NCBI GenBank assembly: GCA_012513595.1
Contig: JAAZBY010000443.1
Span: 1 to 19,435 of the forward strand
Origin: Chloroflexota bacterium
Lineage (GTDB): Bacteria > Chloroflexota > Anaerolineae > UBA1429
Direction: 5' to 3'
Length of the DNA: 19,435 nt
This document shows, piece after piece, positions 5,809 through 13,820 of the stretch (positions are counted from its first letter, which is position 1; each line of letters opens with the position of its first letter). Both the position numbers and the translations under genes were made by a program. The notes beneath the pieces are model-generated. The model searched no databases. It was not told the DNA's origin and saw only the letters and a list, made by a program, of their open reading frames with translations.

Positions 5809-8800
5809 ATGGCTCGCACACTGCGCCGCATCGTTTTCGTAGGGCTCATCATTGCTGCCGGCCTGGCCGCCTCGCGGCTGCTGGCCGCCCCACCGACCAA
5901 CCGCGCCGGCCTGCAGGGAACTATCACTGACCTGGCCACCGACCGGCCCCTGGCCGGGGCGCGCGTTCGCGCCGGAGACCAGGAGGCCATCACCGATGCG
6001 CGCGGCCAGTTCCGTCTGGCCGTGCCCGCCGGCACCTACGATGTGCGCGCCGAGGCGCCGGGCTACGTGGGCATGACCCGTTGCCTCCTGGCCGTGACCG
6101 ACGGGCAGGAGGTCGCGCTCGACCTTCAGATGATCCTGGAGGTGCCCGACGATGAGCAGTCCGCCGTCATCGAGAGGAAGCTGATCCAGACGGCCGAGCA
6201 ATCCGCTGCCGGCCAGGTTGGTGCGGCGGCCTCGCAGGGCCTGGCTGCCAGCGGCGTCACCGTGGTGCCGGGGTCAATCCGCGTCCTCATGCCCGACGGC
6301 AGCGTCGCCACCATGGACCTCGACGAATACCTCAAGGGAGTCGTCCCCCGCGAGATGTCGCCGGCCTGGCCAGCAGAGGCGCTGCGCGCCCAGGCCGTCG
6401 CCGCGCGTAGCTACGCCATCACCGGCGCGGGCCACGCCGACGCGGGCGCGGACGTCTGCACGACGACGCACTGCCAGGCCTGGAGCCCTGTCCACTACGA
6501 CACCACCGACCAGGCCGTGGAGGCCACCAGCGGGGTCACGGCGCGCTACGAGGGCAACGTGATCCGCGCCTTTTTCCACGCCCATTGCGACGGCCACACG
6601 CGTGACTCGGAGGCGGTGTGGGGCGGGCAGGTCGCCTACCTGCGCGGCGTTAGTTGCCCCTGTGGGTTCACGAGCCTCTACGGGCACGGCGTGGGCATGT
6701 GCCAGTATGGCGCACGTGCCCTGGCGCTGCAGGGCTTTGATCACGTCGCCATCCTGCAGCACTATTCCACCGGCGTTGAGGTGAGCGGCCCGCAACGCAT
6801 CACGCTGGGCAGGCCGCTCCTGTCTCCGCTGACCGGGGACCAGGGCACGCTGTTTGCCTTCGCCGTCACATACGAGGGCGGCGAGGACGTCGCTCCGGCG
6901 GTGGCCAACGTCGTCATCGACGGCCGCGCCCACGCCCTGACGTTGGCCCCCAATCCGGAGGCTGACGGGCGCGAGTACCGCCTGGAGACCTACCTTCCCG
7001 CCGGTGAGCACTCCTTCTACTACTATGTCGCTGATGGCCGCGGCCAGGCGACGCGTCTGCCCGCCTCCGGAACCTTCTCCGGGCCCAAGGTGGCCTCGAC
7101 CGGCACCCCCATCACCCCCACCGCAGAGAGCGGCGTCGTGGGCAAGGACCTGACCTTCTCCACCCCGACCGACTGGGCCGACGGCTCCTTCGAGGGGGTC
7201 CAGGTGGGCTCGCAGGGAGACGGTGCCCTGGCCCTGGCCGAGGGAGCCTCCACCGGCACCTATACCTCGCCGGTGCTGACCGCCCCGCTGAGCTTTGTGG
7301 CCCTGGGTGCCAGCTGGCACGCCACCGTCCCAGGGGACGCGGCGCTGGACCTGCAAGTGCGCACCGGCCTTAGCACCGCCGCCTGGGGCCCCTGGACGCC
7401 GCTCGTCCAGGACGATGAGCCGAGCGACGGGGCCCGCGTGCATTCCCCCCTCCACTTTGGCGAGGGACGGCTGATCCAGTACCGCGTCACGCTGCGGGCC
7501 GGGTCGTTCGGCGTCCGCCCCGTGCTGGAGAACTTGACCTTCGTGCTGATCGACTCGCGCCCTGGCCCGCAGGCCCGCGCCCTGGCTGCCGCCGGCAGCG
7601 TCAGCGCCCAGGCGGCCGCGATGCCCACGGTCATCACCCGGCAGCAGTGGGGCGCCAACGAGGCCTGGATGACCTCGCCACCCCAGTATCGGCCCGTCAT
7701 TACGAGCATCGTGCACCATACCGCCACCCGTGACGGTGGCGTGGACCCGGCCGCCATCGTGCGGGCCATCTACTACTACCACGCCATCACCCTCGAGTGG
7801 GGCGATATTGGCTACAACTATCTGGTCGACATCCACGGCAACGTCTACGAGGGGCGTTACGGCGGCAGCGGCGTCGTCGGGCACCATGCCGGGGCCTACA
7901 ACTGGGGCAGTGTGGGCGTCAGCCTGATCGGGAACTTTCAGGAGGCGGAGGTCCCCGCCGCCATGCGTGATAGCCTGATCAACGTGCTGGCGGCCAAGTG
8001 CGCCGAGCACTCGATCGATCCGCTCGGCGAGCGCTACTTTATCGACCAGGTCCTGCCGACCATCATGGGGCACCGCGACGTCTCATACACGGTCTGCCCG
8101 GGCAACTATGCCTACGCCCTGCTGCCGCAGATTCGCTCCGAGGTGAGCGCTCGCCTGGGCCAAGAGCGCTCGGAGGCGCAGGTCGTCTTGGTCTACATCG
8201 CCCCCGCAGGGGTCGACCTGGCCAAGCCCCCGCAGGCGCGCATTGCCACCCCGGCCCAGGGCGCCGTGGTGCGCGGCATCGTCGAAGTGACCGGGGTGAC
8301 CAACGTGCCCGTGGAATCGATGTCGCTCTACGCCGACGGCATCTTTCTCGGGACGCAAGGCAGCGCCCGCAGCACCTGGCGCTGGAACACCCTGACCGTG
8401 CCCGATGGGGCACACACCCTGCGTGTGGTCGCCCAGAATGCCGCCGGGACGGGCGAAGCGACTGTCTCCGTCACCGTAGACAACACGCCACCCTCCGGCA
8501 CCGTCTCAGTGCCCGCCTGGAGCACCTCCGCCCAGGCGCCGATGACGATCTCCAGCCCCGACGCGGTGGCCGTGCAGTTCTCCAACGGCTGGATCTGGGA
8601 GGGAGAGGACCTACGCCACCAGGATGGCACCGGCGCGCGTGTGGCCGACCCGGAAGCGCTTAACGGCGCGGCCTGGAAGGGCACGGCCGGCTCCAGCGTC
8701 CGCGGCTACTGGTACGGGCCCTATGCGCTGAACCTGCCCCCCTGGCGAACGTACCAGGTCTACTTCCGCCTGAAGAGCCCGCGCACCTGGGGCACCGTAC

Positions 8801-9411
8801 CCCTCGCCCTGATCGACGTGTCAGACAATCAGGGCACCCGCGTCTACCAGTCGCGGGCCATCACCGGCCAGGACGTGCCCAGCGGCGGCTACCACGAGTA
8901 CGTCCTGGACGTGGCCTACCAGAGCACCGAGCCCATCTTCCACGGCGTTGAGAACGGACTCGAGTTCCGCACCTGGTACGAGAGTGTTGCCGACCTTTCC
9001 CTCGACCGCGTGGCGGTGTTCAGCGCGCCCGAGAGCCTGCCACCCGCCCCCTGGGACGTGCGCGCCGAGGGCGCTCAGTCGGTCACGGTGCGCCTGCTCG
9101 ACAGGGCCGGTAACTTCCTGGACGTGCCGGTGACCGTGCACGTGGACGCCTCCGCGCCCGAAGCGTCGGAGATCACGCCGGGCGCGGCGCTGGTGCGTGA
9201 TGCCGTCTCAGGGCTCGATACGCGTACCGCCGAGTGGTCGGCCTCGCCCACCTCCGACGGGCCGTTCAGCGCGTGGAAGGCCATCTCCCTGACGGCGCCA
9301 GTGGGCACCACCGCAGCGGTGCGCATCCAGGCGCCGCCGGGCACCAGCGGGTACATTCGGCTGCGCGTGCGTGACGTGGCCGGTAACGTGCTCGTCCTGC
9401 CCACCTACTAG
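5809..9411 (+). CDS. Secreted multidomain cell-wall protein: SpoIID domain fused to PGRP-type amidase
   Basis: A 1200-residue exported protein. A signal peptide (RRIVFVGLIIAAGLAASRLL) leads to a carboxypeptidase-regulatory-like fold (about 35-106). The SpoIID/LytB domain (about 155-327) follows, with DEYLKGVVPREMSPAWP; E182 is at the family's catalytic glutamate position, followed by ALRAQAVAARSYA and YGHGVGMCQYGA. SpoIID enzymes cleave glycan strands as lytic transglycosylases. Two beta-sandwich regions (about 340-425 and 450-585) come next, then a peptidoglycan-recognition/amidase domain (about 605-785) with IVHHTA (H636/H637), GHRD (H755) and VCPGN (C763), the zinc ligands of catalytic PGRPs. 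An Ig-like domain (806-894) and further beta-rich modules ending in Ig-like repeats finish the protein. It probably acts outside the membrane on peptidoglycan. The start has only a distant GAGG. Confidence 0.92.
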   Translation: MARTLRRIVFVGLIIAAGLAASRLLAAPPTNRAGLQGTITDLATDRPLAGARVRAGDQEAITDARGQFRLAVPAGTYDVRAEAPGYVGMTRCLLAVTDGQEVALDLQMILEVPDDEQSAVIERKLIQTAEQSAAGQVGAAASQGLAASGVTVVPGSIRVLMPDGSVATMDLDEYLKGVVPREMSPAWPAEALRAQAVAARSYAITGAGHADAGADVCTTTHCQAWSPVHYDTTDQAVEATSGVTARYEGNVIRAFFHAHCDGHTRDSEAVWGGQVAYLRGVSCPCGFTSLYGHGVGMCQYGARALALQGFDHVAILQHYSTGVEVSGPQRITLGRPLLSPLTGDQGTLFAFAVTYEGGEDVAPAVANVVIDGRAHALTLAPNPEADGREYRLETYLPAGEHSFYYYVADGRGQATRLPASGTFSGPKVASTGTPITPTAESGVVGKDLTFSTPTDWADGSFEGVQVGSQGDGALALAEGASTGTYTSPVLTAPLSFVALGASWHATVPGDAALDLQVRTGLSTAAWGPWTPLVQDDEPSDGARVHSPLHFGEGRLIQYRVTLRAGSFGVRPVLENLTFVLIDSRPGPQARALAAAGSVSAQAAAMPTVITRQQWGANEAWMTSPPQYRPVITSIVHHTATRDGGVDPAAIVRAIYYYHAITLEWGDIGYNYLVDIHGNVYEGRYGGSGVVGHHAGAYNWGSVGVSLIGNFQEAEVPAAMRDSLINVLAAKCAEHSIDPLGERYFIDQVLPTIMGHRDVSYTVCPGNYAYALLPQIRSEVSARLGQERSEAQVVLVYIAPAGVDLAKPPQARIATPAQGAVVRGIVEVTGVTNVPVESMSLYADGIFLGTQGSARSTWRWNTLTVPDGAHTLRVVAQNAAGTGEATVSVTVDNTPPSGTVSVPAWSTSAQAPMTISSPDAVAVQFSNGWIWEGEDLRHQDGTGARVADPEALNGAAWKGTAGSSVRGYWYGPYALNLPPWRTYQVYFRLKSPRTWGTVPLALIDVSDNQGTRVYQSRAITGQDVPSGGYHEYVLDVAYQSTEPIFHGVENGLEFRTWYESVADLSLDRVAVFSAPESLPPAPWDVRAEGAQSVTVRLLDRAGNFLDVPVTVHVDASAPEASEITPGAALVRDAVSGLDTRTAEWSASPTSDGPFSAWKAISLTAPVGTTAAVRIQAPPGTSGYIRLRVRDVAGNVLVLPTY

Positions 9412-9488
9412 GCGCTCTCGGCGCCAGCCCCTCAAGGGCGCCGGCTCCTGCCAGCCCGGCAGGCAGAGGCTGGAGAGGCGGAAACGCA

Positions 9489-9528
9489 AGAGGGCGGGCC
9501 CCCTGCCATGATGCGGGGCCCGCCCTCT
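9489..9528. terminator. Perfect 14-bp bidirectional terminator hairpin
   Basis: Arms 9489-9502 and 9515-9528 are exact inverse complements (AGAGGGCGGGCCCC), with a 12-nt loop. It lies between the convergent stops at 9411 and 9546 and can serve both genes. T-rich tails are short on either side. Confidence 0.75.
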
Positions 9529-9545
9529 GCCTGTGTTGGATCCTG

Positions 9546-10505
9546 TTACTGGGGGATGCTGAGCGACTGGCCGACCTGGAGCAGCTCGGGGCTGGGCAGC
9601 GCCGCACGGTTGGCTGCCCACAGGTCCTCCCACGAGACTCCGAAGCGCCGGGCGATGCTGTACAGCGTATCCCCAGGCTGGACGACGTACACACCCGTCT
9701 TGCTGACATTGAGGGGCTGCGTGGCAGAGGGGGCCGGGTCTCCGGGGCGGGTCGGCGTCACCACCGGTGGGAACAGGGTCCTGTTGCTCTCGTCCAGGAA
9801 GCCGGGGACCCCGCCCTGCGGCGTGGCCGTGCTCTCGCCCTGCGGGGTGGCGATGGTAATGGGAGACAGCGCCTGACCCAGGCGGGCCTCCAGCAGCTGT
9901 CCCGACTCCAGCCGCAGCGACTGCTCCCCCATCGAGACGGTGGCCGCCCCGGCGTGCACCGTCACCCGGGCCTGGTCGGCGCCCAGTACGTCGCAGGTCA
10001 GGCGACTCCCGCGGGAGTGCACCGTGATCGCGCTGGTCTCCAGGGTCATCTCACCGGTGCGCAGGGGCAGGTCTTCCAGGCTTACGGTAGCGCTGCCCTC
10101 CAGGAGGGCCAGCTCGATCACCGGCGCGCGCGAGAGCAGGCCGCCACGCAGCGCCAACATGGTGAGCCGTGAGTTCTCGGCGAGATCGAGCGAGGACCCG
10201 CTGCCGAAGGAGAGGCGCAGGCTGGAGCCAGGCCCGGTGCGCGCCTCGTCGCCGGCGTCGAGCGCCACCGTCTGCCCGGCGATCACTTCAGGGACGAGCA
10301 CCCCATCGGCGCGCGTGATGCTGGCCGTGCCGGTCAGCACCAGTAGCCGCGCGGTGGCGCCGCCCCCCTTGCCGATCCCCGGGGCAGAGCCGGCATCGCC
10401 GCCGAACCAGCGCAGGCTGGCCACGATGACGACCAACGCCAAGAGCGCCAGCCAGAGGGTTTTCTGCGTCCCGTTGGAGCGGGTGGGCATGTCGGCGTAT
10501 GACAT
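9546..10505 (-). CDS. Membrane-anchored FecR-domain protein with C-terminal LysM
   Basis: A 319-residue protein of unknown specific role. A single membrane helix (about residues 16-34, LWLALLALVVIVASL) anchors it. The extracytoplasmic part has a FecR-like beta region (about 75-200: GDEARTGPGSSLRLSFGSGS, repeated SLEDLPLRTGEMTLE-type strands), then a Pro/Thr-rich linker with repeated ATPQG, and a LysM domain (about 271-319: GVYVVQPGDTLYSIARRFGV) that binds peptidoglycan or other N-acetylglucosamine polymers. The start is ATG at 10505 with GGGAG upstream; M6 is an alternative. It is 23 nt downstream of miaA, so it is probably in the yraN-miaA operon. No FecI sigma factor or TonB receptor is nearby, so this is not a classical iron-signalling FecR. 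Confidence 0.85.
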   Translation of the reverse strand: MSYADMPTRSNGTQKTLWLALLALVVIVASLRWFGGDAGSAPGIGKGGGATARLLVLTGTASITRADGVLVPEVIAGQTVALDAGDEARTGPGSSLRLSFGSGSSLDLAENSRLTMLALRGGLLSRAPVIELALLEGSATVSLEDLPLRTGEMTLETSAITVHSRGSRLTCDVLGADQARVTVHAGAATVSMGEQSLRLESGQLLEARLGQALSPITIATPQGESTATPQGGVPGFLDESNRTLFPPVVTPTRPGDPAPSATQPLNVSKTGVYVVQPGDTLYSIARRFGVSWEDLWAANRAALPSPELLQVGQSLSIPQ

Positions 10506-10528
10506 CGATCACTCCCGGGCTGCCCGGC

Positions 10529-11485
10529 TCACGGCTGCGCCAGGAACTCGCGTAGCGCACCCAGCAGGGCCTCATCGTTCGATTCTGCTATGTTGTACCA
10601 GAGGATGCTAGGATCGTCCAGCCGGAACCAGTTGTACTGCTGCCTGACGAAGCGGCGCGTATGCCGTTTGATGAGCACCACGGCCTCCTCGAGAGAGACC
10701 TCCCCGCGCAGATATTGCCCAATCTGCTTGTAGCCCAGGCCCGACATGGCCGGCAGGTTCCAGGTATAGCCCTGCGCCGCCAGCCAGCGGACTTCAGCCT
10801 CCAGCCCGGCGGCCATCATCGCCTCGATGCGTGCATCGATCCGCCGGTAGAGCGCGTCGCGCGGCATGGTGAGGCCGATGCGGAACACGGCATAGTCCGG
10901 CGGCACCTTGCCCTGTTGCCGCGAGGCCGGCTGGCCCGTCTGCGCGTGGACCTCGAGCGCCCGGATCACGCGGCGCACGTTGCGCGCATCGATCCTAGCA
11001 GCCGCCACCGGGTCGACCGCGGCCAGCCGGGCATGCAGCGCCGCGGCGCCGTCGCGGTCGGCCTCCTCCTGCAGGCGGGCGCGCAGGAGAGGCTTGGGGG
11101 GCACCTCCGGGATCGTCCACCCCTCCAGGAGCGCGCGCACATAGAGGCCCGTGCCGCCCACCAGCATGGGCAGCCTGCCCCGGGCCCAGATGTCCTCGAT
11201 GGCCTGCGTGGCCAGCGCCTGGTAGTTCGCCAGGGTCAGGCGCTCGTCCGGCGGGACGACGTCGATGAGGTGGTGCGGCACCGCTGCGCGTTCTGCGGCC
11301 GTGGCCTTGGCGGTACCGATGTCCATGTAGCGGTAGATCTGGCGCGAGTCCGCCGAGACGATCTCCCCGCCCAACGCCTGGGCCAGCCGCAGGCTCAGCG
11401 CGGTCTTGCCGACGGCGGTGGGCCCAACGATGGCCACCACATGCACGCGGCCCCGTGCGGATGGTGGCCGAGTGTGCTCGCTCAT
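10529..11485 (-). CDS. miaA: tRNA dimethylallyltransferase MiaA
   Basis: MiaA transfers the dimethylallyl group to A37 of tRNAs reading UNN codons. The protein has 318 residues. Motifs: P-loop GPTAVGKTALSLRLA near the N-terminus, SADSRQIYRYMDIGTAKAT, VPHHLIDVVPPDE, LVGGTGLYVRAL, and the C-terminal FVRQQYNWFR. I chose ATG at 11485 because it overlaps the yraN stop in an ATGA arrangement, typical of translational coupling, and it places the P-loop close to the N-terminus as in the family. An open extension upstream to 11572 lies inside yraN. Confidence 0.97.
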   Translation of the reverse strand: MSEHTRPPSARGRVHVVAIVGPTAVGKTALSLRLAQALGGEIVSADSRQIYRYMDIGTAKATAAERAAVPHHLIDVVPPDERLTLANYQALATQAIEDIWARGRLPMLVGGTGLYVRALLEGWTIPEVPPKPLLRARLQEEADRDGAAALHARLAAVDPVAAARIDARNVRRVIRALEVHAQTGQPASRQQGKVPPDYAVFRIGLTMPRDALYRRIDARIEAMMAAGLEAEVRWLAAQGYTWNLPAMSGLGYKQIGQYLRGEVSLEEAVVLIKRHTRRFVRQQYNWFRLDDPSILWYNIAESNDEALLGALREFLAQP

Positions 11486-11847
11486 CGCTCGGCCACCACG
11501 GCCTTGGCCAGGTGCAGCGTGCGAAGGTGCCCATCTTGGCCGAGCTCGATCGAGACCAGGTCGATGCGCCAATCTACGTCGGCGAGGCCATGGTCACACA
11601 GATAGGTGGCGGCCAGATCTGCCAGGCGCGCCACCTTCTGGGCAGAGACCGCCTCTTCCGGGTTCTCAACCCAGCGCCCGCGCCGGGTCTTGACCTCGGC
11701 AAAGACCCAGCAGTCGCCGTCGCGGGCCACGATGTCCACCTCACCACGCTGCGAGCGCCAGTTGCGTTCGACGATGAGGTAGCCTCGCTCCGCCAGCGCC
11801 TGGCAGGCCAGGTTCTCTCCCAGGATGCCCGTCGTCCTCTTGCCCAC
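11482..11847 (-). CDS. YraN family (UPF0102) endonuclease-like protein
   Basis: A 121-residue protein of the YraN family, which has a PD-(D/E)XK nuclease-like fold and unsettled function. The core motif is present: ERNWRSQRGEVDIVARDGDC with FAEVKTRRG, giving the E, D and E-x-K residues. I chose GTG at 11847 (VGKRTTGILGENLA) because GGAGG lies just upstream; ATG at 11868 is the alternative and adds seven residues. It overlaps miaA by 4 nt and lies 48 nt downstream of the methyltransferase gene. Confidence 0.92.
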   Translation of the reverse strand: MGKRTTGILGENLACQALAERGYLIVERNWRSQRGEVDIVARDGDCWVFAEVKTRRGRWVENPEEAVSAQKVARLADLAATYLCDHGLADVDWRIDLVSIELGQDGHLRTLHLAKAVVAER

Positions 11848-11895
11848 TGTCCCTCCGTAGGGGGGCATTGTAGCCGACGGAGGGTCACGCGGCAA

Positions 11896-12909
11896 TCACT
11901 CCCCGGCCGTGCGGCACGACGTCCCGGCGGGCCACCCGCGCGCGGCATCCATCATGGCATGGATGTTCTCCAGCGGCGTCTCCGCGGGCAGGTCGCAGGC
12001 CGTGCTCAGCACAAAGTTGGGGTATGGGGACATGGCCGTGATCAGGTCGGTGGCCGCCCGGTAGACCTGATTGGGGGTCGACTGGTTCATCACCTCGATG
12101 GTGTCGAGGTTGCCAATCAGCACCAGGTCGCTGGGCAGGCGCCTGGCGGCCTCCGGCAGGCTGACCATCGCGTCCAGGCTGAGGCCGTGGGCACCCGTCT
12201 CCACCATGGCCTCGAGGAGCGGGGTCGTCTGCCCGCAGATGTGCAGGATCGGCACGGTAGTCAGCGTCCCGATGATCTCCTGCAGGTACCGCCCGGCGAA
12301 CTCGCGGAACTGCCGCGGAGACAGAAAGCTGGCCGAGGGCTCCAGGATGACGACCATGTCGGCGCCGGCACGCTCCAGGGCCCGCGCATACCGCGAGATC
12401 ACCCCAGAGCAGAACCGTAGCACCTGATGGAGGAGTGCGGGCTCGGTCATGGTGGCCATGGCCGCCTCCGTGGCGCCCATCAGCAGGCCGGCCAGCGACA
12501 ACGGACCGATCACGTAGGCGCCGTTGAGGCCATCGATGTAGCGCGCCATCAGACGCATGGTCTCCACATAGACCATCACTCGGCCGTCGGCCAGGATGTC
12601 GACCAGCGCAAACGACTCGAGGTCCTTGGCCGTCTTGACCAGGTGTTCCTCCACCGAGGGAGACTGGTCCAGCGGGAAGCGCACCGGCAACCCCAAAGCG
12701 CTGGCTTCTACCGACAGATCCATAAAGAAGAACATCGCATCGGGGTGGAAGCGCTGCTGCAGGGCAAAGACGGTGGAGAACTGGGTGCCCCAGTTGAAGG
12801 TGTTCTGCTTGAGGGTGGTGCCGTTCAGCTGCGTTCCCGGGAACCCCATCAGGGGGATCACCATGGGATGGTCGTGGCTGCGGACGATATCAACTAGCTT
12901 CTCAGACAC
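11896..12909 (-). CDS. UroD/MtaA-family corrinoid-type methyltransferase
   Basis: A 337-residue TIM-barrel protein of the uroporphyrinogen decarboxylase superfamily. Sequence features favour the methyltransferase branch (MtaA/MtbA/CmuA) over true UroD: a His-x-Cys pair at H223-C225 (ILHICGQTTPL) and a late cysteine C305 (STACDLPAETPLENIHAMMD), the pattern that binds zinc and activates a thiol or other acceptor. The start is GTG at 12909 with GGAGG 6 nt upstream. No cognate corrinoid protein or substrate methyltransferase is visible nearby, so the methyl donor and acceptor are unknown. It lies between sfsA and yraN on the same strand. Confidence 0.85.
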   Translation of the reverse strand: MSEKLVDIVRSHDHPMVIPLMGFPGTQLNGTTLKQNTFNWGTQFSTVFALQQRFHPDAMFFFMDLSVEASALGLPVRFPLDQSPSVEEHLVKTAKDLESFALVDILADGRVMVYVETMRLMARYIDGLNGAYVIGPLSLAGLLMGATEAAMATMTEPALLHQVLRFCSGVISRYARALERAGADMVVILEPSASFLSPRQFREFAGRYLQEIIGTLTTVPILHICGQTTPLLEAMVETGAHGLSLDAMVSLPEAARRLPSDLVLIGNLDTIEVMNQSTPNQVYRAATDLITAMSPYPNFVLSTACDLPAETPLENIHAMMDAARGWPAGTSCRTAGE

Positions 12910-12920
12910 GGGAAACCTCC

Positions 12921-12931
12921 GTACAATGTAC
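12921..12931. repeat. 11-nt palindrome just upstream of the methyltransferase ribosome site
   Basis: GTACAATGTAC: 5-bp arms GTACA and TGTAC around one central A, directly next to the GGAGG at 12916-12920. It could be an operator or part of a small RNA hairpin at the ribosome site, but it is short. Confidence 0.3.
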
Positions 12932-13009
12932 GACAGTCAGCATCGGTCGAGCCGGTCTCTCCGATCATGGTACTCGGACGGACCGCCGCGGGCGAAAAGC
13001 CCCCCGCCG

Positions 13010-13693
13010 CTAGACGACCACAGGCACCTCGCGAGACACACGGATCTCCCCTCGCGAGACGTCGCACGCCAGGGCGTGCACGCCCACTCCCCGTGCCTGG
13101 GCCTCGGCCAGGGCCTGGGCAAAGCCGGGGTCCATCTCCCGGTGCGGCGCCAGGCGGTCGGCGTCGCCCCTCTGGATGACAAAGACCAGGGCGGCCGCGT
13201 CCCCCTGGTCGACGGCCTCGGCGAGCTCCATCACGTGGCGGCGGCCTCGCACCGTGGGGGCATCGGGGAAAAGGGCCAGCCGCCCCTCGACCAGGCTGCA
13301 CGACTTGGCCTCGACCCAGCATCTGCCCGAGGGGCCGCTCAGCAGCAGGTCAATGCGGCTGGCGCCCAGGCGCACCTCACGGCGCCGCTCGGGATAGCGC
13401 GGCCCCATCAGCCAGCCATGGGCCAGCGCCTCCTCGAGCACGTCGTTGGCCAGCCGGGGCATTACGCTTACTAGCACGCCGTCTTTGTCGACGAGCAGCA
13501 CGTCATAGGCGGTCTTGCGGGCTGCCCCGTCCCGCGGGGCCAGCCAGAGGGGACGCCCGGGCGTGAGCAGCTCGCGGAGCCGGCCCGGGTCACTCAGGTG
13601 CGCGGCAACCTCCTGCCCGTCGAGCAGGCAGGTCACGCGGTAGCGGTTGTCTCGCCGCAGGAACTGGGCGCACACGGTTGGTGGCAGTCTCAT
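13010..13693 (-). CDS. sfsA: SfsA family DNA-binding/nuclease-like protein
   Basis: A 227-residue SfsA homologue. SfsA was named for stimulating maltose use in E. coli and has a nuclease-like fold with a DNA-binding OB-like part; its biochemical job remains open. Motifs are clear: AHLSDPGRLRELLTPG, RKTAYDVLLV, VSVMPRLANDVLEEALA, RLGASRIDLLL with CWVEAKSCSLVEG (the nuclease-like D and E-x-K residues), and FPDAPTVRGRRHVMEL. The start is ATG at 13693 with GAGG upstream. It is divergent from the sulfatase and 100 nt upstream of the methyltransferase. Confidence 0.95.
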   Translation of the reverse strand: MRLPPTVCAQFLRRDNRYRVTCLLDGQEVAAHLSDPGRLRELLTPGRPLWLAPRDGAARKTAYDVLLVDKDGVLVSVMPRLANDVLEEALAHGWLMGPRYPERRREVRLGASRIDLLLSGPSGRCWVEAKSCSLVEGRLALFPDAPTVRGRRHVMELAEAVDQGDAAALVFVIQRGDADRLAPHREMDPGFAQALAEAQARGVGVHALACDVSRGEIRVSREVPVVV

Positions 13694-13754
13694 CGCCTCT
13701 CTCTCACTATGGCTACGCTATTGGCCGCAGCATGGTCTGCGCAGTCAGGGGACC

Positions 13755-13783
13755 TTGCTTGGCAGGGCCCCACGCGGTACCAT
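13755..13783 (+). promoter_or_regulatory. Candidate promoter for the sulfatase gene
   Basis: TTGCTT (13755-13760), a 17-nt spacer and TACCAT (13778-13783) in the divergent sfsA/sulfatase gap. The spacing is ideal and the hexamers moderate. Confidence 0.4.
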
Positions 13784-13820
13784 CCCCGCCGAGACGACCA
13801 ACAGCCCAGGGGAGATCACC

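Noticed and set aside
6274..8073. A 599-codon open frame on the minus strand
   Set aside because: It lies wholly inside the SpoIID-amidase gene on the opposite strand and its product is Gly/Ala/His/Val-rich without recognisable motifs.
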